The notes beneath the pieces are model-generated. The model was not told the origin of the DNA and did no database searches. It saw nothing but the letters and a program-made list of their open reading frames with translations. Of a stretch of 38,621 bases of DNA, positions 23,863 through 33,250 are shown piece after piece. Location of the stretch: positions 1 through 38,621 of the forward strand of contig JAQWGK010000037.1 of the NCBI GenBank assembly GCA_029238255.1, in the 5' to 3' direction. Each line of letters opens with the position of its first letter. Position 1 is the stretch's first letter. The position numbers were made by a program, and so were the translations under genes. The DNA is from Porticoccaceae bacterium (GTDB taxonomy: Bacteria > Pseudomonadota > Gammaproteobacteria > Pseudomonadales > Porticoccaceae).

Positions 23863-23890
23863 TTTATAGAGCAGTCTATACTCAGAACAA
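23863..23890 (-). promoter_or_regulatory. Candidate hemA promoter
   Basis: On the minus strand: TTGTTC (23885-23890), 16 bases, TATAAA (23863-23868). The transcript would start near 23856 and carry all three repeats in its leader. The rest of the 351-base hemA/TPR gap is AT-rich and shows nothing else I can name. Confidence 0.35.
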
Positions 23891-24114
23891 GCGGCCATTA
23901 AATAAGCACATTATTTGTTCTGATTTCATTGGTCGACGATTTTACACGAGTTTTGCCTGAGTCAGGTCGGCATAATCAGAAATACTATAAAAAAACACAA
24001 TTGCTGGATTTGCGGCTAACCTTTTTTAACCACTACTGTCTTAGCCCTAACAGTAACCATCTTAAAAAAACACGCTGAAATTTTTACCTATAAAGGCACC
24101 AAACTATTAAAGCA

Positions 24115-26010
24115 ATGAATCTCGCCCATCTGGCAACCCTTAAGCTCGCTATTGCAATACTGCTATCGGCCTGTGCAGCTATTCCCGAGATCCAGCCACA
24201 GCCACCGGGTTCAGCGACTGAAATGATTGCCGACAGCGACCCTAAGGGAGACCCGGAAGATAATTCCGAAGAGACGGCGCCAGAAAGCCCCCAGTCAGCC
24301 GAACAAGCTACCAAGGCATTTCCCGAAGAGACACTCTATCAATTGCTTGTGGCCGATATTTCGCTGATCCGCGGCCAGTTTGAACCTGCCCTGGAAAAGT
24401 ATCTGCAACAGGCTCGAGAAACCCGCGATATGGCAGTCATTACGATGGCCAATCGTGTAGCCCTGCACCAGAGAGATACTGATGCGCTTCTGGAAACCGC
24501 TCTGTTATGGGTTGAGCAAATGCCTGATCAGGCAGAAGCCCATCAGGCTGCCCTGCAGGCCTATGCGCTTCAGGGCAAGCCTCTTAAAGCACTGTCACAC
24601 GCCCACTGGCTGTATGTTTATGAAGATGATATCGAAGCTTTTCTGGCTGTCACTGCTATTGACGAAGGCTCCAAGCAGGCACTGATACCCTCACTTATTG
24701 AAGCCTATCAAAACCTCTCGCTGGATAAAGACAAACAGCCAATGGTGAAATTGGCTCAGGCGATCTTATTTCTTGAGAGCGGTCAGGCTGCGACTGCCAT
24801 TGAAACTGCCGAACAGTTTTTAGAATCGGCACCGGGCAATCAGCGCGGTTTGTTATTTTTAGCGCAGACCCTGCAGCAACAAAATAGAATGCCAGAGGCT
24901 CTCAACTTACTGGAAGCCGCTCTGCTAGAAACTCCGCAGAACAGAACTCTGCGCCTGCAATACGCCCGCCTTTTAACCCTAACTGATCGCGCTCAGGCAA
25001 TTGTCCAGTTTGAAATGCTTCGTCAAAAGGATGCGGATAATCAGCAGGTCAACTATCTACTGGCTCTGCTGTATTTAAATCAGGGAACAGTGGATCCGGC
25101 TGTAGAGCTGTTTGTTGAGGCCTCCAGCGATCCCTCTATTTATGCCGATGCCCATTATCATCTCGGCAGTATTGCCGAACGCAAAGGCTTTAATAGCAGT
25201 GCTCTGCAACATTATCAGCAGGTTCGAAGCGGGCGCAATTATCTGGCCGCCGCATCGCGCAGTGCTCTACTTCTGACTCAACAACAGGGTATTAGTAGCG
25301 CTCGCAGCTACCTGCAAAATCTACGGACTGAACAGCCCAGCCAGTCCCCTGCACTTTTTCAAATGGAGTCGAACCTTCTCATCAGCACTGACCGGACAGA
25401 TCAGGCATTTAATATTCTCACCCATGGTCTGCAGGAACATCCTGACAACCCACAGCTGCTCTATGCACGCTCCATGGTTTCTGAAATGCAAAATAATTAC
25501 CAACTTGTCGAGCGTGATCTTCGCGCCATATTGGCTCAGGATCCCGACAATTCAGCCGCCTTAAATGCTCTGGGTTACACCATGGTTTTGCACACCGATC
25601 GACTAGAGGAAGCGCACAGATTAATTAAGCGCGCCTACCTACTTAATCCCGGCGAACCCGCTATTCTGGATAGTATGGGATGGGTACTATTTGTTCTCGG
25701 CCATCCCCGGCAGGCACTGCCCTACCTTGAGAAAGCAATGGGGATTATGGAAGATCCGGAAATAGCCGCCCATCTAGGTGAGGTGCTGTGGGTTCTCGGC
25801 GATCGGCAGGCGGCGATGGAAACCTGGAATCGTGGGCTTGAACAGGCGCCGGACGATAAAAATATTAATGAGGCAATAAAACGTCTTGCGGGGCCTTTGA
25901 TAACAGACCCAATGAAAGACTCGATAAAAGACCCGATGAAAAGCATAGACACCGAGGCTTTTGGTATAGAATCTACGCCAACTCCTATTGATAAGCCCAG
26001 TGCCGAGTAA
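24115..26010 (+). CDS. TPR-repeat outer-membrane lipoprotein
   Basis: A 631-residue protein. A lipoprotein signal (1-19) ends in LLSAC with Cys20 as the lipid anchor. Ala21 follows, so there is no Asp retention signal and export to the outer membrane is likely. A disordered Pro/Glu/Asp-rich linker (about 25-70) leads into many tetratricopeptide repeats over about 75-590 (clear units such as ALNALGYTMVLHTDRLEEA and PAILDSMGWVLFVLGHPRQA). The C-terminus has a small DPMK repeat. Pseudomonas has an equivalent TPR gene (PA4667 from memory) at the same place between hemA and lolB. Its last base is the first of lolB (TAATG), so the two lipoproteins are coupled. Exact role unknown, probably a scaffold in envelope assembly. 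Confidence 0.9.
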   Translation: MNLAHLATLKLAIAILLSACAAIPEIQPQPPGSATEMIADSDPKGDPEDNSEETAPESPQSAEQATKAFPEETLYQLLVADISLIRGQFEPALEKYLQQARETRDMAVITMANRVALHQRDTDALLETALLWVEQMPDQAEAHQAALQAYALQGKPLKALSHAHWLYVYEDDIEAFLAVTAIDEGSKQALIPSLIEAYQNLSLDKDKQPMVKLAQAILFLESGQAATAIETAEQFLESAPGNQRGLLFLAQTLQQQNRMPEALNLLEAALLETPQNRTLRLQYARLLTLTDRAQAIVQFEMLRQKDADNQQVNYLLALLYLNQGTVDPAVELFVEASSDPSIYADAHYHLGSIAERKGFNSSALQHYQQVRSGRNYLAAASRSALLLTQQQGISSARSYLQNLRTEQPSQSPALFQMESNLLISTDRTDQAFNILTHGLQEHPDNPQLLYARSMVSEMQNNYQLVERDLRAILAQDPDNSAALNALGYTMVLHTDRLEEAHRLIKRAYLLNPGEPAILDSMGWVLFVLGHPRQALPYLEKAMGIMEDPEIAAHLGEVLWVLGDRQAAMETWNRGLEQAPDDKNINEAIKRLAGPLITDPMKDSIKDPMKSIDTEAFGIESTPTPIDKPSAE

Positions 26011-26627
26011 TGCCCGTGATCCGTGTTAGCCTTCTTATACTAATTATTTCTCTCGCTGCCTGTAGCACACAGCCGCCAATGACACCTCTCTCGAGCAGCT
26101 GGCAACAGCACCAACAGCGCATTGCCAAACTTGAAGATTGGAAGCTCGCCGGCAAACTTGGCTTTCGCACTCCCGAGGAAGGCGGCAGTGCTTCGGTTAA
26201 CTGGACGCAGAAAGATAGTCGATATCAACTATCCCTATCCGGCGCTTTCGGCATCGGCGGGGCAAAAATTATTGGCGACAATAAAACCGCTGAGATGCTC
26301 TATGGCGAGACTATTTATCGCCACAGTCCTCAACAACTGGCAATGCAACTGACCGGGCTACCTCTGCCGGTAGATGCTTTAAGCTGGTGGGCACGGGGCC
26401 TGCCCTCACCGACTCAGTCTGCAGTAACCAATTTGGCCACTGGTGCCGATGGGCTCGCCAGTGGATTTGAGCAGGCGGGCTGGCAACTCTTATTTAGCCG
26501 TTATCGAGAGACCGGCGGAGAGATACTGCCGGGAAAAATAACCGGCACTTATAATCTCGCCAGTGAAGATAGGAGCTATTCATTTAAACTGGTAATATCG
26601 AGTTGGAAATACCACAAAGAAGAATAG
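26010..26627 (+). CDS. lolB: Outer-membrane lipoprotein receptor LolB
   Basis: LolB accepts lipoproteins from periplasmic LolA and inserts them in the outer membrane. It has 205 residues with a signal ending in SLAAC (lipid Cys18). The mature part shows the family stretch WKLAGKLGFRTPEEGGSASV, then NWTQKDSRYQLSLSGAFGIG and LPVDALSWWARGLP. Its ATG overlaps the stop of the TPR lipoprotein gene; ispE follows after seven bases. The lolB-ispE-prs order is conserved in gammaproteobacteria. Confidence 0.95.
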   Translation: MPVIRVSLLILIISLAACSTQPPMTPLSSSWQQHQQRIAKLEDWKLAGKLGFRTPEEGGSASVNWTQKDSRYQLSLSGAFGIGGAKIIGDNKTAEMLYGETIYRHSPQQLAMQLTGLPLPVDALSWWARGLPSPTQSAVTNLATGADGLASGFEQAGWQLLFSRYRETGGEILPGKITGTYNLASEDRSYSFKLVISSWKYHKEE

Positions 26628-26634
26628 TTTGACC

Positions 26635-27504
26635 ATGTTTTCATCAATCACCCTGCCGGCACCGCCGAAATTAAACCTGTTTTTACATATAACAGGGCGG
26701 CGTGATGATGGTTACCATAATCTGCAAACCCTCTTTCAACTGCTCGACGGCGGTGACAATCTCACTTTTACCCCTACCGAAAATAGCCAAATCAGCTTAT
26801 CGCCGCAGATCGAAGGTGTTGCCGAGAGCGACAATTTAATTGTTCGCGCCGCGCTAATTCTTCAGCAATACAGCAACGGCTCTCAGGGCTGCAAGATCCA
26901 TCTCGACAAGCAATTACCCATGGGCGCTGGGCTCGGCGGGGGCAGCAGCAATGCAGCAACCACGCTGCTGGCCTTAAATAAACTCTGGGGCTGCGATTTA
27001 CCGATAAAAAAACTCGCCGAATTAGGCGCGCAACTGGGCGCAGATGTGCCGGTTTTTGTCGAGGGTTATAGCGCCTTTGCCGAGGGAATTGGCGAACAAT
27101 TAACCCCTGTGGAGATTCCCGAATGCTGGTATTTGATCGTTACTCCCGACTGTAATGTGTCGACAGCGAAAATATTTTCAAATCCTCAATTGACAAGGAA
27201 CTCCGCACCGATCAAAATACGCGCCCTCTCGGAGGAGCAGTACAGGAATGACTGCCAGACTATTGTCGAAAAGTTACATCCACAGGTTAAAGAAGTTGTG
27301 GACTGGCTAGAGACATTTAGTAAGCCTCTGATGACAGGAACTGGGGCTAGTGTGTTTTGTCGCTGGGCTACTGAAGCTCAGGCCAAAGAAGTTTTATCTA
27401 GGGTTCCGCAGCACTGGAATGGGTTTGTCGCAAAGGGTGTCAATCACTCTCTAGTGCATCAGAAGTTGAAAGAGTTTTTTATTGGGGCGTCGCCAAGTGG
27501 TTAA
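26635..27504 (+). CDS. ispE: 4-diphosphocytidyl-2-C-methyl-D-erythritol kinase
   Basis: IspE phosphorylates CDP-ME in the MEP isoprenoid pathway. It is a GHMP kinase of 289 residues from the ATG at 26635; a TTG at 26629 in frame would add two. Seen: LPAPPKLNLFLHITGRRDDG with the catalytic Lys, DGYHNLQTLFQLLD, the ATP loop LPMGAGLGGGSSNAA, and the C-terminal MTGTGASVF. The last six codons and the TAA lie within the tRNA-Gln gene (overlap 27483-27504), so the tail GASPSG is read from tRNA sequence. The usual protein ends near here, so the frame is not broken, but RNase P cleavage at the tRNA 5' end would remove the stop codon from its mRNA. Confidence 0.95.
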   Translation: MFSSITLPAPPKLNLFLHITGRRDDGYHNLQTLFQLLDGGDNLTFTPTENSQISLSPQIEGVAESDNLIVRAALILQQYSNGSQGCKIHLDKQLPMGAGLGGGSSNAATTLLALNKLWGCDLPIKKLAELGAQLGADVPVFVEGYSAFAEGIGEQLTPVEIPECWYLIVTPDCNVSTAKIFSNPQLTRNSAPIKIRALSEEQYRNDCQTIVEKLHPQVKEVVDWLETFSKPLMTGTGASVFCRWATEAQAKEVLSRVPQHWNGFVAKGVNHSLVHQKLKEFFIGASPSG

Positions 27505-27557
27505 GGCACCGGGTTTTGATCCCGGCATCGGAGGTTCGAATCCTCCCGCCCCAGCCA
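27483..27557 (+). tRNA. tRNA-Gln (anticodon TTG)
   Basis: A 75-base tRNA with encoded CCA. Acceptor TGGGGCG pairs with CGCCCCA, the D-arm is GCCAAGTGGTTAAGGC, the anticodon arm is CCGGG-TTTTGAT-CCCGG with anticodon TTG, and the T-arm carries GGTTCGAATCC. Its first 22 bases also code for the end of ispE. I see no convincing promoter of its own, so it is probably cut from the lolB-ispE transcript. A tRNA-Gln at this place before prs is also found in Pseudomonas. Confidence 0.97.
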
Positions 27558-27589
27558 ATTACTAAAACTATGAAACTAGGAATCCTCTC

Positions 27590-28531
27590 GTGGCTAGATT
27601 AATGGTCTTCTCTGGAAACGCAAATCCAGAACTGACAAATCAAATCGCTCGACAGTTGGGTGTTGCACCTGGCAAAGCAACCGTTGATATCTTCTCAGAC
27701 GGCGAAATAAATATTGAAATCCACGAGAACGTTCGCGGAAACGATGTATTTGTTGTGCAACCAACCTGTGCGCCTACCAACCGCAATCTCATGGAATTAG
27801 TTCTGATGATCGACGCACTGCGTCGCGCATCAGCCGCACGTATCACTGCAGTTGTACCCTACTTTGGTTACGCTCGACAGGATCGCCGAGTGCGCTCGGT
27901 ACGTGTACCTATCAGTGCTAAAGTAGTGGCTGATATGCTCTCCAATGCTGGCGTTGACCGTGTACTTACTGTCGACCTCCACGCAGAACAGATTCAAGGC
28001 TTTTTCAACTGCACGGTTGATAATGTCTATGGCGCACCCGTATTGCTCAGCGATATTGAGCGTCAAAATCATAAGAATTTACAGGTTGTCTCTCCAGATA
28101 TCGGCGGTGTTGTTCGCGCCAGAGCGGTTGCTAAGCATCTGGGTTGCGATCTGGCAATTATCGACAAGCGTCGTCCCTCAGCTAATCAGACTGAAGTGAT
28201 GAACCTGATCGGTGAGGTTACTGACCGCACCTGTGTTCTGGTCGATGATATCGTCGATACAGCTGGCACCCTGTGCAAGGCTGCTGAAGCACTGAAGAAA
28301 AACGGTGCTAAGAAAGTTGTCGCCTACGCCACGCACGCAGTTCTGTCTGGCAGCGCAATTGATAATATTAAAAACTCTCAGTTGGACGAGTTGGTGGTTA
28401 CCAACAGCATCCCACTGAGTGATGAAGCTAAAAAATGCGGCAAGATCCGTACTCTGCAGCTGGGTAAGTTACTCGGTGAGTCGGTTCGTCGTATTAGCAA
28501 TGAAGAATCTATCAGTGCCATGTTTGACTAG
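27590..28531 (+). CDS. prs: Ribose-phosphate pyrophosphokinase
   Basis: Prs makes PRPP from ribose 5-phosphate and ATP, feeding nucleotide, histidine and NAD synthesis. It has 313 residues. Seen: [11 protein letters not shown], the [16 protein letters not shown] stretch, the PRPP-synthetase signature [12 protein letters not shown], and the phosphoribosyl-binding [13 protein letters not shown]. It starts at GTG 27590 with AGGAA seven bases before; an ATG at 27602 gives a version four residues shorter. It lies 32 bases after tRNA-Gln, at the conserved ispE-tRNA-prs position. Confidence 0.97.
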   Translation: MARLMVFSGNANPELTNQIARQLGVAPGKATVDIFSDGEINIEIHENVRGNDVFVVQPTCAPTNRNLMELVLMIDALRRASAARITAVVPYFGYARQDRRVRSVRVPISAKVVADMLSNAGVDRVLTVDLHAEQIQGFFNCTVDNVYGAPVLLSDIERQNHKNLQVVSPDIGGVVRARAVAKHLGCDLAIIDKRRPSANQTEVMNLIGEVTDRTCVLVDDIVDTAGTLCKAAEALKKNGAKKVVAYATHAVLSGSAIDNIKNSQLDELVVTNSIPLSDEAKKCGKIRTLQLGKLLGESVRRISNEESISAMFD

Positions 28532-28651
28532 AACGTTTGACTAAATCTTCGGATTAGCCAACAAACACTGTTACAACCGCCTCAACCCGAGGCATTAAAA
28601 CTCCATTACAGGTCTGGTCGCGGTCTGTTTTGGCATAACTTGGAGACTATT

Positions 28652-29314
28652 ATGTCTACTGATTTAACGTTACAAGCGAAAGGTCGCGAAGATACAGGGA
28701 AAGGTGCGAGCCGCCGCCTGCGTCGTCTGGCCGGAGAAATCCCAGCCATCATTTACGGTGGTGGAAAGAAAAAACCAGCTCAGATTAGCCTGGTTCACAA
28801 AGATGTGATGAAGTCACTCGAGAACGAAGCATTCTATTCACAGATTCTTACTCTCGATGTCGACGGCAAATCTGAAGAAGTGATTCTTAAAGATGTACAG
28901 CGTCACCCGGCAAAGCCGATTGTTTTGCATATGGACTTCCTGCGCATCAGCAAGAACACTCAGCTGACGACTAAAGTGTCTATCCACTTTATCAATGAAG
29001 ATACCTGTGTAGGCGTTAAAATTGGCGGCGGTATTATTGCTCACAGCATGACCGAGCTGGATATCCAGTGTCTGCCAAAAGATCTGCCTGAATTCGTAGA
29101 AATTGATCTGGCTGAAGTTGAACTGGGTCAGACTCTGCACATCTCGGACATCACTCTGCCTAAGGGCGTTGAGAGCGTTGCCCTGAGCCACGGTGCTGAT
29201 CACGATCTACCGGTTGTCTCTGTCAACAAGCCTAAGGCTGCTCCTATCGAAGATGATGAAGTAGCACCTGAAGCTGGTGAAGAAGGCGATACTGAAGAGG
29301 CAAGCGAAGAGTAA
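28652..29314 (+). CDS. rplY: 50S ribosomal protein L25, TL5/CTC form
   Basis: L25 binds 5S rRNA. This is the long two-domain (CTC/general-stress) form of 220 residues, not the 94-residue E. coli form. The 5S-binding domain (1-90) shows GKGASRRLRRLAGEIPAIIYG and VQRHPAKPIVLHMDFLRI. The beta-rich C-terminal domain follows, ending in an acidic tail (EDDEVAPEAGEEGDTEEASEE in short blocks). The ATG at 28652 has GGAG six bases upstream; the TTG at 28640 is part of that site. Coupled closely to pth. Confidence 0.95.
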   Translation: MSTDLTLQAKGREDTGKGASRRLRRLAGEIPAIIYGGGKKKPAQISLVHKDVMKSLENEAFYSQILTLDVDGKSEEVILKDVQRHPAKPIVLHMDFLRISKNTQLTTKVSIHFINEDTCVGVKIGGGIIAHSMTELDIQCLPKDLPEFVEIDLAEVELGQTLHISDITLPKGVESVALSHGADHDLPVVSVNKPKAAPIEDDEVAPEAGEEGDTEEASEE

Positions 29315-29323
29315 TCTTCTGAC

Positions 29324-29929
29324 TTGCCCATCAAGCAGGCCCTGACATTGGACACGCCCGTTGAGTTAATCGTAGGGCTGGGAAATCCCGGCTCTAAATA
29401 CGATCGGACGCGTCATAATGCCGGGGCCGACTTGGTTCTGGAATTAGCAAAATCTCACCATGTCGAACTCAAGCAAGAGAGCAAGTTCTTTGGTGATACC
29501 GCTAAAGTCAGCATAGATGACAGAGATGTCCGACTGCTGATCCCGAGTACCTTTATGAACCGCAGCGGGCAGTCAATTGCCGCCCTGGCCGGTTTTTTCC
29601 AGATACCGCCAGCCGCTATTCTAATTGTTCACGATGAACTGGATTTGTCCCCGGGTACTGCGCGCTTTAAAAAAGGTGGCGGTCACGGCGGTCATAACGG
29701 TTTGCGGGATACCATACAGAGACTCGGCAACAGCAAAGAGTTCGCACGATTGAGAATTGGTATCGGCCATCCCGGCAATGCCAAACAGGTTGCCGACTAT
29801 GTGCTTAAAAAGCCATCACCGAGCGACCAACAACTTATCACCAACAGCATTGATGATGCCCTACGCGCCCTACCCCTAGCCATTAGTGGCCAGTGGGAAA
29901 AAGCCATGCACGAGCTTCACACTGCTTAA
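29324..29929 (+). CDS. pth: Peptidyl-tRNA hydrolase
   Basis: Pth frees tRNA from peptidyl-tRNA dropped by ribosomes. It is 201 residues as given. Seen: LIVGLGNPGSKYDRTRHNAG with the catalytic His, the FMNRSGQS loop, IVHDELDLSPG with the catalytic Asp, and KGGGHGGHNGLRD. No ATG precedes the conserved core. The start must be TTG at 29324 (9 bases after rplY) or TTG at 29348, which would give the more usual length of 193. Neither has a good ribosome site, so coupling to rplY is likely. Confidence 0.95.
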   Translation: MPIKQALTLDTPVELIVGLGNPGSKYDRTRHNAGADLVLELAKSHHVELKQESKFFGDTAKVSIDDRDVRLLIPSTFMNRSGQSIAALAGFFQIPPAAILIVHDELDLSPGTARFKKGGGHGGHNGLRDTIQRLGNSKEFARLRIGIGHPGNAKQVADYVLKKPSPSDQQLITNSIDDALRALPLAISGQWEKAMHELHTA

Positions 29930-29965
29930 ATACAAAGCCATATAACTTGGCGCAAGGAATTTATT

Positions 29966-31057
29966 ATGGGTTTTAACTGCGGAATTGTGGGTCTTCCCAA
30001 TGTCGGCAAATCAACGCTGTTTAATGCATTGACCAAAGCTGGCATCAGTGCCGAGAACTTCCCGTTCTGCACCATTGAACCCAACACCGGCATTGTGCCG
30101 ATTCCCGATCCTCGTCAGGACAAAATCGCCGCGATTATCAAACCCGAGCGTCTGATTCCCACCAGTATGGAATTTGTTGATATCGCCGGACTGGTAGCCG
30201 GCGCCTCCAAAGGCGAAGGTCTGGGTAATCAGTTTCTCGCCAATATCCGTGAGACCGATGCTATCGCCCACGTAGTGCGCTGTTTTGACGATGAAAATGT
30301 TATCCACGTAGAGGGTAATATCAGCCCCCCTGATGATATCGACGTTATCAACACCGAACTGGCACTGGCCGATCTGGAGAGCGCTGAAAAAGCCCTGCTG
30401 AGACTCTCAAAGGCCGCCAAGGGTAAAGATGCGGACGCTATCGCACTCAAGCAGGTGGTTGAGAAGATTCTCCCCCACCTTAACGAAGCCAAGCCGCTGC
30501 GAGCGCTGGAGCTCAGCGATGATGAATTACAGCTGTTAAAGCCGCTGAGTATGCTCACGTTGAAACCGACGATGTATATTGCCAATGTCGATGAAGAGGG
30601 TTTTGAAAACAATCCCTATCTGGATGCGGTAAAAGCCATTGCCGAACAAGATGGTTCCATCGTTGTACCTATCTGTAATAAACTCGAAGCGGAAATTGCC
30701 GAACTCGAAGACGATGAGAGAGATGAGTTTCTTGAAGAGCTGGGCATGGAAGAACCGGGTCTCAACCGTGTAATTCGCGCAGGCTACGGACTACTCGGGC
30801 TGCAGACCTACTTTACCGCTGGCCCCAAAGAGGTTCGCGCCTGGACTATTCCGGTTGGTGCAACAGCACCGCAGAGTGCCGGCAAGATCCACACAGATTT
30901 CGAAAAGGGCTTTATCCGCGCCGAAATTATTGGCTACGATGACTATATTGACGGAAATGGTGAGCAGGGGGCAAAAGATGCCGGTAAATGGCGCCTTGAA
31001 GGCAAAGACTACATTGTTAAAGACGGTGACGTTATCCACTTCCGCTTTAATGTCTAA
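29966..31057 (+). CDS. ychF: Ribosome-binding ATPase YchF
   Basis: A 363-residue OBG-family P-loop NTPase that hydrolyses ATP rather than GTP and binds ribosomes; linked to oxidative-stress control in E. coli. Seen: the P-loop [14 protein letters not shown], the G2 region [10 protein letters not shown], switch [16 protein letters not shown], and NVDE where GTPases carry NKxD. A coiled-coil insert and a C-terminal TGS domain follow ([31 protein letters not shown]). AAGGA seven bases before the ATG. pth-ychF is a conserved pair. A strong terminator lies 38 bases after the stop. Confidence 0.96.
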   Translation: MGFNCGIVGLPNVGKSTLFNALTKAGISAENFPFCTIEPNTGIVPIPDPRQDKIAAIIKPERLIPTSMEFVDIAGLVAGASKGEGLGNQFLANIRETDAIAHVVRCFDDENVIHVEGNISPPDDIDVINTELALADLESAEKALLRLSKAAKGKDADAIALKQVVEKILPHLNEAKPLRALELSDDELQLLKPLSMLTLKPTMYIANVDEEGFENNPYLDAVKAIAEQDGSIVVPICNKLEAEIAELEDDERDEFLEELGMEEPGLNRVIRAGYGLLGLQTYFTAGPKEVRAWTIPVGATAPQSAGKIHTDFEKGFIRAEIIGYDDYIDGNGEQGAKDAGKWRLEGKDYIVKDGDVIHFRFNV

Positions 31058-31090
31058 CCACAGATGTAGTGTTTATAGCTGTAATATTCG

Positions 31091-32014
31091 ATGAGCCGAG
31101 TTTCCGGACGCTGGAAACTCGGGTTTTTACTGGCTCTAACTACCGCTATTCTCTGGGGCGTTCTGCCCATCGCACTCAAAGCGGTGATGGAAACTCTGGA
31201 CCCGATCACCGCAACATTTTTTCGCTTCGCTATCGCGGCAGCATTACTAACCCCCTATATCCTCTCCCGCACAAGGGGAACTTCCGCGCTTAATCCGCGA
31301 CGCTTCCGATCGACAACACTTTTACTGCAACTATTATTAGCCGGTTTACTGCTGTGTGGAAATTACGGCCTGTATATTCTCGGCCTGGATAGAACCACCG
31401 CCGAAGCCACTCAATTAATGATTCAACTAGCGCCCATGATGCTGCTGGTCAGTGGACTCTGGGTGTTTGGCGAACGCTTTTCTCGAGGTCAATGGATTGG
31501 TTTCGCGACTTTTTTCAGCGGCCTGTTGATGTTTTTCTCACCGCGCTTTCACGATGTATTTGTTGCCATGAATGCCTATGGTGTAGGTATGCTCATGGTA
31601 TTTTTGGCGGCTATACTATGGACCGGTTACGCGATCCTGCAGAAATTTCTGCTGCGAGAATTTAGCTCTCAGGAAACCATGCTGGTTTTTTACTGGATAG
31701 GCGCGCTGTCATTTCTGCCCTTTACCGATTTCAGCAGCCTGCCACAGCTTTCAAATCTGCAGTGGGGACTGTTAATTTTCTGCGGGCTCAACACCCTTAT
31801 TGCCTACGGAAGTTTTGCCGAAGCCATGGTTCATATCGAAGCCTCAAAAGTCAGCACCATTTTGGCCCTGACACCGTTGATCACCTTTGTCTTGGTACAT
31901 ACAATTCCCGATACCGGATTGGTGGTAGAACCTTTGAGCCTGATTTCAATTAGCGGCGCAATTTTGGTGGTGATTGGCTCGATGGTCACAGCACTGAATA
32001 AAACTCATTCTTAA
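31091..32014 (+). CDS. EamA/DMT superfamily transporter
   Basis: A 307-residue membrane protein with ten predicted helices in two EamA halves. The first opens LGFLLALTTAILWGVLPIAL, and the second YGVGMLMVFLAAILWTGYAI; TFFRFAIAAALL and EASKVSTILALTPLI are typical of the family. Substrates of DMT exporters include amino acids and metabolites; none can be named here. The ATG at 31091 has no ribosome site and is followed at once by a terminator hairpin encoding residues 2-11. There is no later ATG before the first helix, so the hairpin is inside the gene unless a non-ATG start is used. Confidence 0.88.
   Translation: MSRVSGRWKLGFLLALTTAILWGVLPIALKAVMETLDPITATFFRFAIAAALLTPYILSRTRGTSALNPRRFRSTTLLLQLLLAGLLLCGNYGLYILGLDRTTAEATQLMIQLAPMMLLVSGLWVFGERFSRGQWIGFATFFSGLLMFFSPRFHDVFVAMNAYGVGMLMVFLAAILWTGYAILQKFLLREFSSQETMLVFYWIGALSFLPFTDFSSLPQLSNLQWGLLIFCGLNTLIAYGSFAEAMVHIEASKVSTILALTPLITFVLVHTIPDTGLVVEPLSLISISGAILVVIGSMVTALNKTHS
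31096..31128 (+). terminator. Rho-independent terminator on the first codons of the EamA gene
   Basis: A perfect 10-bp stem (31096-31105 with 31113-31122), a 7-base loop and then GTTTTT. It is the natural terminator for ychF, but it covers codons 2-11 of the next gene. Confidence 0.85.
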
Positions 32015-32044
32015 ACCACTAACCCACACTCAGGGGCGTTTACA

Positions 32045-33250
32045 GTGATTAAAAAGTTAGCACTTACTCTTATTGCAACACTGGCCATATTGATAGGTAT
32101 TATTGCTATTAAAAGCCCCGGTGGACTGAGCGGCTTCTGGGTCATACTCAGCGCTGTGACCGGGCTTAATGCCACCGAGCCACCAGTTGAAATCTCAGAC
32201 TCGACCTTCCAGCTAGCACCGGGATTCTCGATTAATCTCTACGCTGAAAATATTCAGTCGCCGCGCTTTATGGTAGTAACGGAAGCCGGAGATATTATTC
32301 TCAGCTCCACCAGTGATGGCTCAATTAAGCTGTTACAGGATGTCGATGGGAATGGCAGCGCTGATATTATCACCCCCCTTATCACTGAACTCAGTGCACC
32401 TCAGGGGCTAGCTTTTGACGGCCAATGGCTCTACTTCAGCGAACGTGACAGTGTCAGCAAGGTGCGCTTTGATCATCAGAACCGAGCTCTGATTGGCGAG
32501 CCAGAGTTGGTTGTCGATAATCTGCCCTACGGCCACCCTTACCAAACCCACAATACCAAGACCATTGGCATCTCAGCGGATAGAAAGCTCTATATTACGG
32601 TCGGCTCACCCTGCAATGTCTGTGAACCGGAAGATCCACGCTACTCAGCGATTCTGCGCTCTGAGTTGGATGGCACTGGTATGGAAATATACGCCACTGG
32701 GCTGCGCAACAGTATTGGCTTTGACTGGGCACCCTGGTCTGGCGAGCTATTTGCCACAGTCAATGCCCGCGATCTACTCGGCGATAATTTTCCACCCGAT
32801 GAGCTCAACGCCATTGTTCCCGGAGGCTTTTACGGCTGGCCCTACTTCAATGGAGACAATATCCCCGATCCGGATTACGGAGATAAAAGACCCGACCTTC
32901 TGAGTAGCGCAATCCCACCGACCTTTAAGTTTAGAGCTCACAATGCACCCCTTGGTATTCACTTTCTAAACAGCAATGCCACAAGGCCAGACAGCTATAA
33001 CAGAACCGCACTGGTTGCCCTGCACGGCTCGTGGAACCGCTCTGAGTTGGATGGCTACAAGGTAGTAGCACTGCACTGGGATAAGGATGGCAATATCAGC
33101 AGCAGTGACTTTGTCAGCGGCTTTCTAAGCGAAAAGGGAGTCTCGGGGCGGCCTGTTGATATAACCGAAGATCAGCAGGGCAATCTGTATATCAGCGATG
33201 ATTTGGCCGGCAGGATTTATCGGGTGGTGTTTAACTTGGGCGAAGAGTAA
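32045..33250 (+). CDS. PQQ-dependent sugar dehydrogenase-like (sorbosone dehydrogenase family) beta-propeller protein
   Basis: A 401-residue protein with an N-terminal membrane helix (about 4-24), either a signal anchor or an uncleaved signal, and a six-bladed propeller domain of the soluble glucose/sorbosone dehydrogenase family. Seen: the blade motif LSAPQGLAFDGQWLYFSE, an HNTKTIGISADRKLYITVGS stretch with the family's conserved His, TGLRNSIGFDWAP, NAIVPGGFYGWPYF and LVALHGSWNRSE. These are the expected PQQ and calcium regions, so oxidation of an aldose or similar sugar in the periplasm is likely; substrate unknown. A CNVCEPED motif (two Cys) may form a disulphide. The start is GTG with AGGGG upstream. 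Transcribed after the EamA gene, possibly with it. Confidence 0.85.
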   Translation: MIKKLALTLIATLAILIGIIAIKSPGGLSGFWVILSAVTGLNATEPPVEISDSTFQLAPGFSINLYAENIQSPRFMVVTEAGDIILSSTSDGSIKLLQDVDGNGSADIITPLITELSAPQGLAFDGQWLYFSERDSVSKVRFDHQNRALIGEPELVVDNLPYGHPYQTHNTKTIGISADRKLYITVGSPCNVCEPEDPRYSAILRSELDGTGMEIYATGLRNSIGFDWAPWSGELFATVNARDLLGDNFPPDELNAIVPGGFYGWPYFNGDNIPDPDYGDKRPDLLSSAIPPTFKFRAHNAPLGIHFLNSNATRPDSYNRTALVALHGSWNRSELDGYKVVALHWDKDGNISSSDFVSGFLSEKGVSGRPVDITEDQQGNLYISDDLAGRIYRVVFNLGEE

